Part shown: in pieces, positions 1 to 8,035 of the stretch | How positions within the stretch are numbered: position 1 is the first letter of the stretch | Layout of the letters: the number at the start of each line of letters is the position of its first letter | Origin: Candidatus Auribacterota bacterium | Lineage (GTDB): Bacteria; Auribacterota; JAFGBW01 | Direction of reading: 5' to 3' | DNA length: 8,568 nt | Assembly (NCBI GenBank): GCA_016932965.1 | Contig: JAFGBW010000030.1 | Location: 1 to 8,568 of the forward strand | Notes under the pieces: generated by a model | Database searches by the model: none | Told to the model about the DNA's origin: nothing | What the model saw: only the letters and a program-made list of their open reading frames with translations | Made by a program: the position numbers and the translations under genes

Positions 1-660
1 GAGGCTCAGGATTGCTTCAAGAGAGTGAATGATGTAGCCGGACTCGGACAAGTGAGTCTCGCGCAGGGTAATTATTCGGCAGCCAAGAAAATTTTTAGTC
101 AGACCGAAGAATATTCCGGGATAGCTTTGACTTATCTGGCAGACAATGATTTTGAAAATGCGGAAAAATATTTCATCAAAGCGGGAGATTATTTCGGGCT
201 GGGTCTGACTTTTTTTGCAAAGGGTGATTTTGACTCAGCCAAAAAAATCTTTTCAAGTTCACATAATAAGACGGTTCAGGGCATTGTGTTTTTAATGGAA
301 AATCATTTGGAAAGTGCAAAGAGAATATTTGAAAAACTGAAGGATCATAATCTGCTGGCTGCCTCTTATCGGGCGTTGGGAGATTTGGACAAGGCGCTGG
401 AAATTTATACGACCAATAATAACATGAAACAGGCGGCAAGGGTGTTACTGGAGGACGGGAAACTGCAGATGGCTTATGAATTATTCATGAAAAATGAGGA
501 TGAATTGGGTGTCGCCGATCTTTATTACCGTCTGGGTGATTATGAACGGGCCTATGAGCATTATGACAAGAATCATGCTTACAGCCGGGCTTTTATGTCA
601 TTAATGGGTTTAGGGAATATGCAGCGGGCTTTGCGATATGGGGATCAGATTCTGAATAAA
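1..660 (+). repeat. Array of 26-residue (78-bp) TPR-like helical repeats
   Basis: Bases 37-660 encode eight contiguous units of exactly 26 residues with no insertion or deletion, and bases 1-36 encode the last 12 residues of a preceding unit. Each unit follows a pattern with a small residue at position 4 (Gly/Ala, Phe only in the last), Gly or Asn at 11, Asp/Asn/His/Lys at 12, a hydrophobic residue at 13, Ala at 16 in all eight, and Phe/Tyr at 20 (Gly in the last). This matches the central part of a TPR hairpin but is eight residues shorter than the standard 34. It resembles the short solenoid repeats of coat/IFT-type proteins. The repeats are visible in protein, not as near-identical DNA, so they are old. 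Confidence 0.85.
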
Positions 661-1728
661 TATCCTGATCAAACTGATATTGAATGGCTGATGGTTGAGA
701 CGCTGCGTCTAACACGGGAATATAGAAAGGCGGAAGAACGCATCAAGCGTTTGCGTTCGCTTTCTTTTTATAAGAATAAACTCAATATTTTAGAGAGCCG
801 GCTGGATCTGAGCAGGGAAAAGCCTAATACATTGACACGCCTTCTGCAGGAAGCGGTCAATGAATCGGGACTCAGCTTTTTAACCGCTGAAATCATTAAA
901 GGTGCCCGGGCTCGCGGCTTGACTTTGATCTCTCCGACAGCAAAAAGCGTGGATATTCTGACGAAACAAAAAACGCCTTATACCATTATCAAGTTGATCT
1001 TAGGCATTTTCGCCGGATCCTGGGTCCTCTTCTGGCTGGTTTTGTATTACAAAAAGCAGCGGTCAAAACCTCCTGAACTGGAGGATCTTCATTTGAGTTA
1101 CGGAGAGGTCTCGGAGTCGCATAAAAATATTTATCAGGACCGTACGGCGTTGCGTTTGTCTACTTTGTCGAAATTAAAAGGAAAAAGCGAACAGGAGACG
1201 ACTCCGGCGACTAAAAAAACCACGCCGGCCAGGTTGAGAACTCCGACTCCTGCTACGCCTTCACCGTCCCTGGGGGCGTCTTTAGTCGGGACCGAATCTG
1301 GTCATGTAACCCCCGCCGGTACTCCACAGGGTGAAGGAGGTTTGAAGAAGCTCGAGGATAAAATGATCTGCATGGGCTTTCAAGTTCTGCAGATCGCTTT
1401 AATGAAATTGGGGATTACTTCTTCAGCCATTGAATTGATTGAGCTGTCCGGGGAGGATTTCAATCGATTGACTGTTTATGGGATTTATCTTGCCGCGAGG
1501 GCGAAAGGGGCGCAAGTCCAGGGGATCAAGGTTGATTTCTCCTATCTTCTTGAGCCTACAAAAGGGATTCATCTGGTTTTTTTTAATGATGAGAGTTTTG
1601 CCATGTTGAATTCGATTTCAGGAGTTGAGATTGAATTAACTCATGGGCTGAATCAGGTGAAGAAGATATCCCGTGAAGAATTCATGATCAATTGGAACGG
1701 TTATATCATCACATTAACAAAAATATAA
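1..1728 (+). CDS. Membrane-anchored TPR-like solenoid protein with degenerate C39-like peptidase domain (5' partial)
   Basis: The reading frame is open to the first base. The GTG at 25 falls inside a repeat unit whose earlier half is encoded by bases 1-36, so the true start lies outside the window. Numbering from that GTG: residues 5-212 are eight 26-residue helix-turn-helix repeats, and 213-246 look like one more TPR-type hairpin or cap. Residues 321-342 form a single hydrophobic transmembrane helix, followed by KKQR. Residues 389-439 are a Pro/Thr/Ser-rich linker. Residues 445-567 resemble the peptidase C39 fold: MGFQVL sits where CGPAAL is expected, followed by a helix ending LGI, a GIHLVFF strand that keeps the His (516), and a final ISREEF...W.G segment. 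The catalytic Cys position is Met450 (Cys449 is one residue early) and the oxyanion Gln is missing, so proteolysis is unlikely. A binding or scaffold role for the RHS protein encoded 16 bases downstream is inference. Topology is ambiguous because both sides of the helix are basic. Confidence 0.85.
   Translation, partial: EAQDCFKRVNDVAGLGQVSLAQGNYSAAKKIFSQTEEYSGIALTYLADNDFENAEKYFIKAGDYFGLGLTFFAKGDFDSAKKIFSSSHNKTVQGIVFLMENHLESAKRIFEKLKDHNLLAASYRALGDLDKALEIYTTNNNMKQAARVLLEDGKLQMAYELFMKNEDELGVADLYYRLGDYERAYEHYDKNHAYSRAFMSLMGLGNMQRALRYGDQILNKYPDQTDIEWLMVETLRLTREYRKAEERIKRLRSLSFYKNKLNILESRLDLSREKPNTLTRLLQEAVNESGLSFLTAEIIKGARARGLTLISPTAKSVDILTKQKTPYTIIKLILGIFAGSWVLFWLVLYYKKQRSKPPELEDLHLSYGEVSESHKNIYQDRTALRLSTLSKLKGKSEQETTPATKKTTPARLRTPTPATPSPSLGASLVGTESGHVTPAGTPQGEGGLKKLEDKMICMGFQVLQIALMKLGITSSAIELIELSGEDFNRLTVYGIYLAARAKGAQVQGIKVDFSYLLEPTKGIHLVFFNDESFAMLNSISGVEIELTHGLNQVKKISREEFMINWNGYIITLTKI
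1357..1725 (+). other. Degenerate peptidase C39-like domain (pseudo-peptidase)
   Basis: This is the C-terminal ~123 residues of the solenoid protein. The order of elements fits the C39 family: N-terminal helix, a middle LSGEDFNRLTVYGIYLAARA region equivalent to the ELxxLxGTxxxGTSLxGLxxAAxxLG region of C39, a strand with the catalytic His (GIHLVFF, His516), and a C-terminal SREEF-x-x-x-W-x-G strand. The nucleophile position is Met, and no Gln is found about six residues before it. C39-like domains without Cys are known in some ABC exporters, where they bind substrate instead of cutting it. The assignment rests on reading the motif pattern by eye. Confidence 0.7.
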
Positions 1729-1733
1729 CGAAC

Positions 1734-1747
1734 GGGAACCGATTTTG
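1734..1747 (+). promoter_or_regulatory. Weak ribosome binding site and TTG start of the RHS gene
   Basis: The frame is closed upstream by a stop at 1715-1717 and holds no ATG or GTG before the hydrophobic N-terminal segment. TTG at 1745 is the only sensible start that keeps the basic n-region (MEKRK) and the membrane helix. A short GGGA at 1734-1737, seven bases upstream, is the best Shine-Dalgarno candidate and is weak. The next in-frame Met lies far inside the N-terminal region, after the helix. Coupling to translation of the upstream gene, which ends at 1728, is plausible. Confidence 0.5.
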
Positions 1748-4700
1748 GAAAAGAGGAAGATCAGTTATACTTTGATCATTTTGCTGGTGACGATTCTGGC
1801 TATCCGTGTTGTCGTAGTCAGGACCTTGAAACCCTCGCTTGGACTGGACGCAGTCTATTTGCAAACGGTGGATTTATTTTCAAAATTGAAGAGTCGACCT
1901 GTTCCTTCCATTTTCAATTATTCGATTGATCCGTTTTTGGATTTAAAAGGGTGGCATAAGGATCTGAATGCGAAAGATACCGGATCCGGTTTTTATTTGT
2001 TTTCCGGGAAGATGTTATTATGGGAACGGGATTATTCCGTCTTTCCTGAGGGAAAAAATGCCGTCCCCAATCCCCTTTCTTTCGGCCGCTTATATGATTC
2101 CAGTCAATGTGATTTGAGATGGCCGCTGGGTTATGGCTGGAATCTGTTTTGGAATATTGAGCTTTCCTATGTCAATGATATTTATGTATTCCGGATTCCG
2201 GGAAAGGATCTGGTGGGCTTTAAATTTGACGCAAAGGAGAATCATTATATTCCTTTACGCAACAATGAACTGATCTATAAAATGAATGTAACGGGGAACA
2301 GCATCGAGCTGGTGGATTCTTTGAATCAACAAACTTTTTTCTTCATGAAGTCTGAAAAGGATCCCCAATTCCTTCTCGAGTCGATCATACATTCCAATGG
2401 GATCAAATACCATCTTTCCAGAAATAAGGAAACCAATGAAGTGGACGCTATCATGGAAGAGGGAACGGACCGTAAAACAACGTATGTCTATGATCCGGGA
2501 ACCCATTTAATGACTGCTGTTATTTTTCCTTCCGGTTATAAGCTCAGCATGAATTATGATCCGAATTTGAATTTAATCAAAGTTGAGAACGGAGAAAATT
2601 ATCAGCGTAGTTACGCTTATACGGATTCTTCGCATTATCATTTATTGACGGGACAGGGAACGGAAGAGGTGGAGATGACATTTGATTATTTTAATCAACA
2701 GCTCATCAGGATTGATTATGGAGAGATGGGCTCCGTTTCCATCGAGAGGGATTTATTGCTGGGTATTTGTCAGGTCAGGATGCTGAACGGAGGGGTGTTC
2801 AAATATGGTAATTTAGGGGATTCCCTTCTCACTATAGAGGGCCCGCTTGATTATAAAATCAGGATTTTTTATGATGAAAAGGGACTGCCCATAAAACTGA
2901 TTGATGCCCAGAATCTCACCATGCAGTATTCCTGGAATCAGCAGGGGAAATTGATTCAAAGAGAAGACAGAAAGGATGGTGTAGAGACTTTTGACTATGA
3001 CCAGAATCAGCATCTGACTGCTTACGTTAATCATCTTGGTCATGTAACAAAAATGTCATATGAAGAAGGGCTTTTATCCCGTTTCATTACACCGGAAAAT
3101 GAGGTCCTTAAATTTACCTATAAAGGAAAATTGCTTGAATCTTTGTATTGTGAAACCAATAAAAGCACCATTCGTTATCAACATGATGAGAAGGGTAATT
3201 TGAGTGTTTTTGAACGCGAGAACGGCGATAAATTTCAATACAGGTATAACAAAGACGGTTATCTGACTGAGAAGATCAGTCCCAACGGCTGGAAGGAGAG
3301 TTATGAATGGAGAGGGCCTTATTTGTTTGCCGTTTATTATAAAGAGATGGGAGTGGGTAAAAAGAAGCATGAAGAATACGAATACAATTCATCTGGGCAG
3401 TTGATCTCGAAGAAAAACGAGAAAAATCAAAAGACATATTATTCTTATTATTCCATGAATCGGGTGAATGCCATCACATTTCCAACGGGCACGAAAAGAA
3501 CCTACTCATGGACGTCTGACGGGCTTCTAAAGACCTTGAAAAAGGAAAACGGACAGACGATTTCAATGCAGTACGATTTGTTGAACCGTCTGAATGAGTT
3601 GTCCAAGAATGACGCCGTGATATTCAGATTGCAATACGATAAAGGTTCTGGAATAGAAATCAAACCTTTTGGGGATGCCTTTTCCAGTCTGACTGAGCCG
3701 AGCGGCCGGAAGTTGGAATTGAGTTATGATAAAAATTACTGGATTCAGGAGGTCCGATGTTCCGACGGGAACAACTGTTCGTACGAATACAATTCTGATG
3801 GGGATATCATTTCAAAGACGGAATCGTCTCGAAGTAAAATCATGTACGCCTATGATAGAAATCGTCATCTGGAAGCGATTTATAATAACGAATCCGGTAA
3901 GGTATTTCTTTATCAACATGACTGGCGTGGTCTTTTACGTTCCGCAACGGATGAATCATCCCGGACTTCGATGATTCTGTATGATGTGGTTGGAAGACCT
4001 GTGGGGATTCGGAAAGGATTACAGCCTCCGTTCATATCATGGAAATGGGATCGCGAGTTCAACCTGTGTCATATTTATTCTCATCAGACCGGCAGGGGAC
4101 GGGATTTGTCATACAACGGAAAGAATTGGAACGTGGGGATAAATGATTCCATGAATGGCATGATGGAATATGGGTATAATCTTGATGGGAAAAAGGAATC
4201 GCAGATTGATTTGGATGGGAAAATGATCAAATATGATTACTCGGATTATGCTCAACTGAAAGAAAAAAATCTCATTGATTCCAAGCTGAGTTACAACTGG
4301 ACCTACGATTTATATGGAAGGCCAAAGACCTTTTCAGGACCAGGGTCGTGTCAATACACCTGGAACGATCAGGGGAAACTCATGAAGCTGACTTTTGATA
4401 AAAAAAATATTCTTTTATTGGCCTATAATGAAGCGGGACTGCTTGTGAAGAAAACTTATCCCGGTCTTCTGAATCAGTTGATCAAATACGATGAAAAAGG
4501 AAATTTGATCAGTATTTCTGAAAACGATTTAGAGCCGGTTCAATATGAGTATGATCAAATAGGCAGGATTTCTCAGATACGATATCCCAATAAGATCAAT
4601 ACAACGTATGAATACGACAGTGAAAACCGGGTGAAGGAAATCACCTCCCTCGACGGCAACGGTAAACTCGTTTTTAAACGGGGGTATGCTTATGAAGAGG

Positions 4701-6073
4701 GAAACCGGGTTACGGAAGCCGTGACGGAAAGAGGAAAAATCACATTGAAATACAACAGCGAGGGGGATCTCCTTTCCGGTTCCTATGATGATAATTATAA
4801 TTCTTTTTTTACTTATACCTATAACCATCACCGCCGGATCGAATCCGTTCAGAAGAAGGATTCCAAAGGGGAAAGGTCATTCCGTTATATTTATGATGAT
4901 CAAAGCGGTCTATTGATCAAAGTGATAGATAACAGCAGGACTGATTCCGGAGAAAATAAAAAGCTGCAAATGGATTTGTATGGAACAATCAAGGACGATG
5001 TAGGATTTTTGGAAGTGAATAAACAGGTTGTTCAGATATCGGATAAGGAATTCAGCATTAAAAATGTTTTGCTTTCATCTGGAATCAACAACATCTCTAT
5101 CCGTTCCATCAGTCCCATGGGCAGGGAGCATAATTATTCATTTGATTTATCATATGATCCGTCCGCCTATCTCACGAATCATTATGACAAAATGGGGAGA
5201 TTGACTTTTCAAAGCCGCTCCGGCAGGCATATGAGTTATCAATACAATGATGACGGTTATTTGGAGAAAGTCATATATCTATTAGATGGAAGAATTCACA
5301 CAACGGATTATTCCTATTATCCTAACGATCTTCTTTTCCTGAAGGACATTCATGGCCCAGGTGCAGAATTTCAAGAAGAAAAGGTCCAATTCGTCTTCGA
5401 TGAACAGAATAATATCATCGGTGAATTGATTTATCAGGGATCAGGGTATAAGAATCTTTATATGTTCTCTCCCCGGGGAGAGATTGTTTATCGTATTGAT
5501 CGCGGACACAAGAAATATTACTACCATCTGGACAAGGACGGTTCGGTCATAGGGATCACGGATCATTTGGGGCAGGTTGTTTGTTCCTACTCTTACGATC
5601 CTTTTGGCGAGGTCATGCATAAACACGAGACGATTTCCAATCCTTTTCTGTATTTGGGGCACTATTATGATGCGGATTCAGGCTTTTATTTCTACAAAGG
5701 TTTCATAGGGAACCCGGAGCAGCATGCGTCTTATTTTAACCGGTCTGACCAGAAGGAATATTTCGGCGCACCTGAGGAAGTCTTCTCGAAGTATTTCTCC
5801 GTTTATTTTGAAGACTATCCTTCCCGTGTGACGCCGTCTTCATTTATCCCTTCAACATGCCTGGTTTCATCAAGAGAAAAAATTGACGTTTCGCCTCAAG
5901 AGCTGCTTAAACCGGATTTTTGGTACTCTAGGGTTGAACCGAATTTCGGCTGGAAAAGCGGAGTTTCTTCTTTCGCGTTTTCATGTTATCAGCGATTTGA
6001 AGAATTGTCTTTTCCAATGAATATTGATATTTCCATTCCGGATAATGAGATTGAAACTTGGAAATATCGCTGA
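1745..6073 (+). CDS. RHS/YD-repeat protein with N-terminal membrane anchor or signal
   Basis: The protein has 1442 residues. Residues 2-5 are basic and 8-25 hydrophobic with one Arg, fitting a signal anchor or uncleaved export signal. Residues ~70-240 match the RHS opening region (WPLGYGWN at 126-133 is the typical G.GW signature). From ~250 to 1059 there are about thirty YD-type units of the form Y.YD..G.L. or variants such as [12 protein letters not shown]. Residues 1074-1139 are an Ig-like insert, followed by four more YD-type units. The RHS core end is at ~1254-1320: [22 protein letters not shown] and [14 protein letters not shown]. The usual RxYDPxxGRF.S.DP junction is reduced to GFIGNPEQ...FNRSDQ (1320-1336). 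The last ~106 residues match no toxin I recognise. RHS/YD repeats build a hollow beta-cocoon that encloses cargo or mediates surface contacts. The gene lies 16 bases after the C39-like protein, probably in one operon, and its 3' end overlaps the convergent epimerase gene. Confidence 0.9.
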   Translation: MEKRKISYTLIILLVTILAIRVVVVRTLKPSLGLDAVYLQTVDLFSKLKSRPVPSIFNYSIDPFLDLKGWHKDLNAKDTGSGFYLFSGKMLLWERDYSVFPEGKNAVPNPLSFGRLYDSSQCDLRWPLGYGWNLFWNIELSYVNDIYVFRIPGKDLVGFKFDAKENHYIPLRNNELIYKMNVTGNSIELVDSLNQQTFFFMKSEKDPQFLLESIIHSNGIKYHLSRNKETNEVDAIMEEGTDRKTTYVYDPGTHLMTAVIFPSGYKLSMNYDPNLNLIKVENGENYQRSYAYTDSSHYHLLTGQGTEEVEMTFDYFNQQLIRIDYGEMGSVSIERDLLLGICQVRMLNGGVFKYGNLGDSLLTIEGPLDYKIRIFYDEKGLPIKLIDAQNLTMQYSWNQQGKLIQREDRKDGVETFDYDQNQHLTAYVNHLGHVTKMSYEEGLLSRFITPENEVLKFTYKGKLLESLYCETNKSTIRYQHDEKGNLSVFERENGDKFQYRYNKDGYLTEKISPNGWKESYEWRGPYLFAVYYKEMGVGKKKHEEYEYNSSGQLISKKNEKNQKTYYSYYSMNRVNAITFPTGTKRTYSWTSDGLLKTLKKENGQTISMQYDLLNRLNELSKNDAVIFRLQYDKGSGIEIKPFGDAFSSLTEPSGRKLELSYDKNYWIQEVRCSDGNNCSYEYNSDGDIISKTESSRSKIMYAYDRNRHLEAIYNNESGKVFLYQHDWRGLLRSATDESSRTSMILYDVVGRPVGIRKGLQPPFISWKWDREFNLCHIYSHQTGRGRDLSYNGKNWNVGINDSMNGMMEYGYNLDGKKESQIDLDGKMIKYDYSDYAQLKEKNLIDSKLSYNWTYDLYGRPKTFSGPGSCQYTWNDQGKLMKLTFDKKNILLLAYNEAGLLVKKTYPGLLNQLIKYDEKGNLISISENDLEPVQYEYDQIGRISQIRYPNKINTTYEYDSENRVKEITSLDGNGKLVFKRGYAYEEGNRVTEAVTERGKITLKYNSEGDLLSGSYDDNYNSFFTYTYNHHRRIESVQKKDSKGERSFRYIYDDQSGLLIKVIDNSRTDSGENKKLQMDLYGTIKDDVGFLEVNKQVVQISDKEFSIKNVLLSSGINNISIRSISPMGREHNYSFDLSYDPSAYLTNHYDKMGRLTFQSRSGRHMSYQYNDDGYLEKVIYLLDGRIHTTDYSYYPNDLLFLKDIHGPGAEFQEEKVQFVFDEQNNIIGELIYQGSGYKNLYMFSPRGEIVYRIDRGHKKYYYHLDKDGSVIGITDHLGQVVCSYSYDPFGEVMHKHETISNPFLYLGHYYDADSGFYFYKGFIGNPEQHASYFNRSDQKEYFGAPEEVFSKYFSVYFEDYPSRVTPSSFIPSTCLVSSREKIDVSPQELLKPDFWYSRVEPNFGWKSGVSSFAFSCYQRFEELSFPMNIDISIPDNEIETWKYR
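4964..5161 (+). other. Ig-like (beta-sandwich) insert within the RHS protein
   Basis: Residues ~1074-1139 break the YD pattern. They read as a typical small beta-sandwich of the type G.v.D..g...V.vng..v.v....F....v.L..G.N.I.v.a.s..G, here [19 protein letters not shown], then [20 protein letters not shown], then [16 protein letters not shown]. Such domains are common in bacterial surface proteins and occur inside some RHS proteins just before the final core. The role is unknown; adhesion or a spacer is possible. Confidence 0.65.
5928..6073. other. 146-bp tail-to-tail overlap of RHS and epimerase genes
   Basis: The plus-strand RHS frame stops with TGA at 6071-6073, and the minus-strand epimerase frame stops with TAG at 5930-5928. 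The shared segment codes RHS residues ~1395-1442 and epimerase residues ~318-365. On the epimerase side, residues up to ~347 ([13 protein letters not shown]) follow the family's usual C-terminus, while the last 18 residues are a basic, unmatched tail. No T-rich hairpin terminator is visible in or near the overlap for either transcript. Confidence 0.8.
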
Positions 6074-7025
6074 TCCACCACATGTGATCCCCGATCCGGT
6101 TTTGTTCGAAATAATTTGTCTTGATTTTTGTCCCCAGTATCTTTTCACAAAGAGTGACGGCTTCTTTTAAAGAGCAGTGAGCATGTCTGCTTCCCCCTGT
6201 GTTATAGACTGCTCCTTTTTTCGGATTTTGATAGAAATGCCAGAACATGGTGATCAAATCATAGGCGTGCATATTGTCTCTGACTTGTTTTCCCCGGTAT
6301 CCAAAAACAGAATAAGTCCTGTTGGAAAGGGCGCATTCCACGAGGTAGGAGAGGAAACCATGGGATTGGGTTCCGGAATGATACGGTCCGGTCAGGCAGC
6401 CTGCCCTGAAAACTCCTGTTTTCATTCCAAAGTATCTGCCATATTCCTGAACAAGGATATCCGCCGCTGTTTTTGAGGATCCGAAGAGGGAATGGGTTGA
6501 GGCGTCGATGGACATGGTTTCATTGATTCCGGAATAATAAGGGTGCTCAGAAGGGAGTTCCCATCGGGTTTCTTGTTCAATGAACGGGAGACTGTTGGGG
6601 GCATCTCCGTATACCTTATTGGTGGAAGTGTAGATAAAGACTGAGTTTGGGCAGTATTTTCTGGTTGTTTCCAGCATGACGAGGGTTCCGTTCGCATTTA
6701 TGGAGAAATCAGTAAAAGGGTCTGTCGCTGCCCAGTCATGGGATGGTTGGGCCGCGGTATGCACAACGAGTTTGATATCGGACCCGTAATGATTAAAAAT
6801 ACGCTTCATTTTTCCGGCATCACGGATGTCTTTTGCCTGATGTTCGTAATCCGGAACGGTTTTTATTAACAGTTTTTTGTTCCAGCTGGTTGAAGCCTCT
6901 TCGCCGAAAAAAGTTTTCCGCATGTCATTGTCGATCCCGACGCATTTGAATCCTTTTTTGGAAAAAAAACGGACTGCTTCTGATCCGATCAATCCTGCTG
7001 AGCCTGTAATGATGGCGATATTCAT
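5928..7025 (-). CDS. NAD-dependent SDR epimerase/dehydratase, CDP-tyvelose 2-epimerase-like
   Basis: The protein has 365 residues and is an extended short-chain dehydrogenase/reductase acting on nucleotide sugars in the cytoplasm. The start at 7025 is chosen because the Rossmann strand begins at once ([15 protein letters not shown]). The glycine motif is Gly8-x-x-Gly11-x-x-Gly14, Asp32 is placed to bind the NAD ribose, HTAAQ is at 89-93 and the catalytic-type TST at 133-135. The YxxxK motif reads FGSSK (181-185), with Phe at the Tyr position. The segments [19 protein letters not shown] and [13 protein letters not shown] fit the RfbE-like/CDP-tyvelose 2-epimerase-type group, where I recall FGxSK being usual. 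The exact substrate cannot be read from the sequence. The ATG shares bases with the permease stop (ATGA) and has no good Shine-Dalgarno of its own, so translational coupling is likely. Residues 348-365 form a basic extra tail within the RHS overlap. Confidence 0.88.
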   Translation of the reverse strand: MNIAIITGSAGLIGSEAVRFFSKKGFKCVGIDNDMRKTFFGEEASTSWNKKLLIKTVPDYEHQAKDIRDAGKMKRIFNHYGSDIKLVVHTAAQPSHDWAATDPFTDFSINANGTLVMLETTRKYCPNSVFIYTSTNKVYGDAPNSLPFIEQETRWELPSEHPYYSGINETMSIDASTHSLFGSSKTAADILVQEYGRYFGMKTGVFRAGCLTGPYHSGTQSHGFLSYLVECALSNRTYSVFGYRGKQVRDNMHAYDLITMFWHFYQNPKKGAVYNTGGSRHAHCSLKEAVTLCEKILGTKIKTNYFEQNRIGDHMWWISDISKFQSHYPEWKYQYSLEKTILQIADNMKTRKKKLRFSSRNSVQP

Positions 7026-8032
7026 AGCATCTTGCTGCCGAACAACAATCTCATAAGGAGGTAAGTGATTCCGGAAAAAAGGGCTGACGCGGGAATGGTG
7101 ATGACCCATGCCCAGATGATTTTTCTGGCCGTTCCCCATCTGAGATTTTTTGCGTGTTCAACTGTTCCGACACCCATGATGGCCCCGGCTATCACATGCG
7201 TGGTAGAGACTGGTATGCCGAAATGAGCGGTGGATATCAGAACAATGGCAGAGGCTGTTTCAGCGCAGAATCCCTCCATTTGTCGGATTTTGGTGATTCT
7301 CGTTCCCATGGTTCGAACGATTCTCCATCCTCCGCATATCGTTCCAAGGGCAATTGCTACGTAACATACAAAAACAACCCATCGTTCAATATAAAAGGAG
7401 GAATTGATTCCGGCCGTAAACAGGGTGATGGCAATGATGCCCATGGTTTTTTGGGCGTCATTGGTTCCATGTCCCATGCTGTAAAACATGGCTGAAACAA
7501 GCTGGAGTTTTCGGAAAATTTTTCCGGCTTTTCGGGGGGGGGTTTTTCTGAAGCACCAGATCACAATGATGGTAAAAAAGACAGCCCCGATCAGGCCGAT
7601 CAATGGTGCAATAAAGATGAAAATAAATATTTTGAAAACGCCTTTCAGGATGACGACTTTCATGCCGGCTGATGCCATTCCGGCTCCGATCAATGCGCCG
7701 ATCAGCGCATGGCTGCTGGATGTGGGCAGTCCCCACAACCATGTGGTGATATTCCATGCGATGGCGCCCAAAAGTGTGGCAAGAATGACCGATAGGGTTA
7801 TATGATCGATCTGCACCACACCCTGACCGATCATTTTGGCAACGGCAGTACCGCAAATAAAAAAACCAAGGAAATTTGCGATTCCCGCCATACAGACCGC
7901 CTGGAAAGGAGTGAGGGTTTTTGAAACCACAATGGTTGCAATGGCATTGGCCGCGTCATGGAAACCGTTGATGAAATCAAAAATAAGCGCACAGAAAATG
8001 ATGATAAGAACCGCGATGCAAACAGATGACAT
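7022..8032 (-). CDS. pit: PiT-family inorganic phosphate permease
   Basis: The 336-residue integral membrane protein is complete and belongs to the PiT family, which takes up metal-phosphate or phosphate with H+ or Na+ across the inner membrane at low affinity. Both halves of the internal duplication are present. The N-terminal half has [16 protein letters not shown] (residues 18-33) and [14 protein letters not shown]. The C-terminal half has [12 protein letters not shown] (187-198) and [16 protein letters not shown]. About ten hydrophobic helices can be seen, and a basic loop rich in Arg, Lys and Pro joins the halves. It is much shorter than E. coli PitA (about 499 residues) but typical of compact bacterial and archaeal members. 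It starts three bases after the DUF47 gene with an AAGG Shine-Dalgarno seven bases upstream, and its stop overlaps the epimerase start. Coupling with a DUF47 protein is the standard arrangement for this family. Confidence 0.95.
   Translation of the reverse strand: MSSVCIAVLIIIFCALIFDFINGFHDAANAIATIVVSKTLTPFQAVCMAGIANFLGFFICGTAVAKMIGQGVVQIDHITLSVILATLLGAIAWNITTWLWGLPTSSSHALIGALIGAGMASAGMKVVILKGVFKIFIFIFIAPLIGLIGAVFFTIIVIWCFRKTPPRKAGKIFRKLQLVSAMFYSMGHGTNDAQKTMGIIAITLFTAGINSSFYIERWVVFVCYVAIALGTICGGWRIVRTMGTRITKIRQMEGFCAETASAIVLISTAHFGIPVSTTHVIAGAIMGVGTVEHAKNLRWGTARKIIWAWVITIPASALFSGITYLLMRLLFGSKML
7534..7542 (-). repeat. Homopolymer tract of nine C (coding strand) in the permease gene
   Basis: A run of nine G on the plus strand encodes part of KTPPRK in the loop between the two halves of the permease. 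The length shown keeps the frame intact, since recognisable PiT motifs lie on both sides. A change of one base would frameshift and remove the second half. Confidence 0.9.
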
Positions 8033-8035
8033 GAA

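Noticed and set aside
25-27. GTG as the start of the solenoid gene
   Set aside because: Bases 1-36 encode the second half of another 26-residue unit in the same frame with no gap, so the GTG is an internal codon of a longer gene.
1363-1728. Active C39 peptidase that cuts double-glycine leaders
   Set aside because: The nucleophile position holds Met450 and the preceding Gln is absent; adjacent Cys449 is out of register by one residue, so activity cannot be claimed.
1979-1990. 12-base perfect palindrome followed by a T-run (possible terminator)
   Set aside because: It lies inside the RHS coding region, has no loop and too short a stem, and the frame continues for more than 1300 codons.
1745-6073. 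RHS protein as a polymorphic toxin with immunity gene downstream
   Set aside because: The junction motif is lost, no toxin fold is recognised at the tip, and the next gene is a convergent epimerase rather than a small same-strand immunity gene.
6080-6087. Palindrome CACATGTG just after the RHS stop, as terminator or operator
   Set aside because: It is only eight bases, lies in conserved epimerase coding sequence and is not followed by a T-run.
6177-6697. Open frames on both strands inside the epimerase gene
   Set aside because: They overlap conserved SDR sequence in other frames and show no domain or convincing ribosome binding site.
7026-7139. A 38-residue N-terminal extension of the epimerase starting at 7139
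   Set aside because: The extension is basic, His-rich and wholly inside the permease gene in another frame. The Rossmann fold begins at the Met at 7025, and the ATGA overlap explains the start.
7154-7495. Plus-strand open frame of about 113 codons opposite the permease
   Set aside because: It is antisense to clear PiT motifs and its translation is low-complexity without a recognisable domain; it is a shadow frame.
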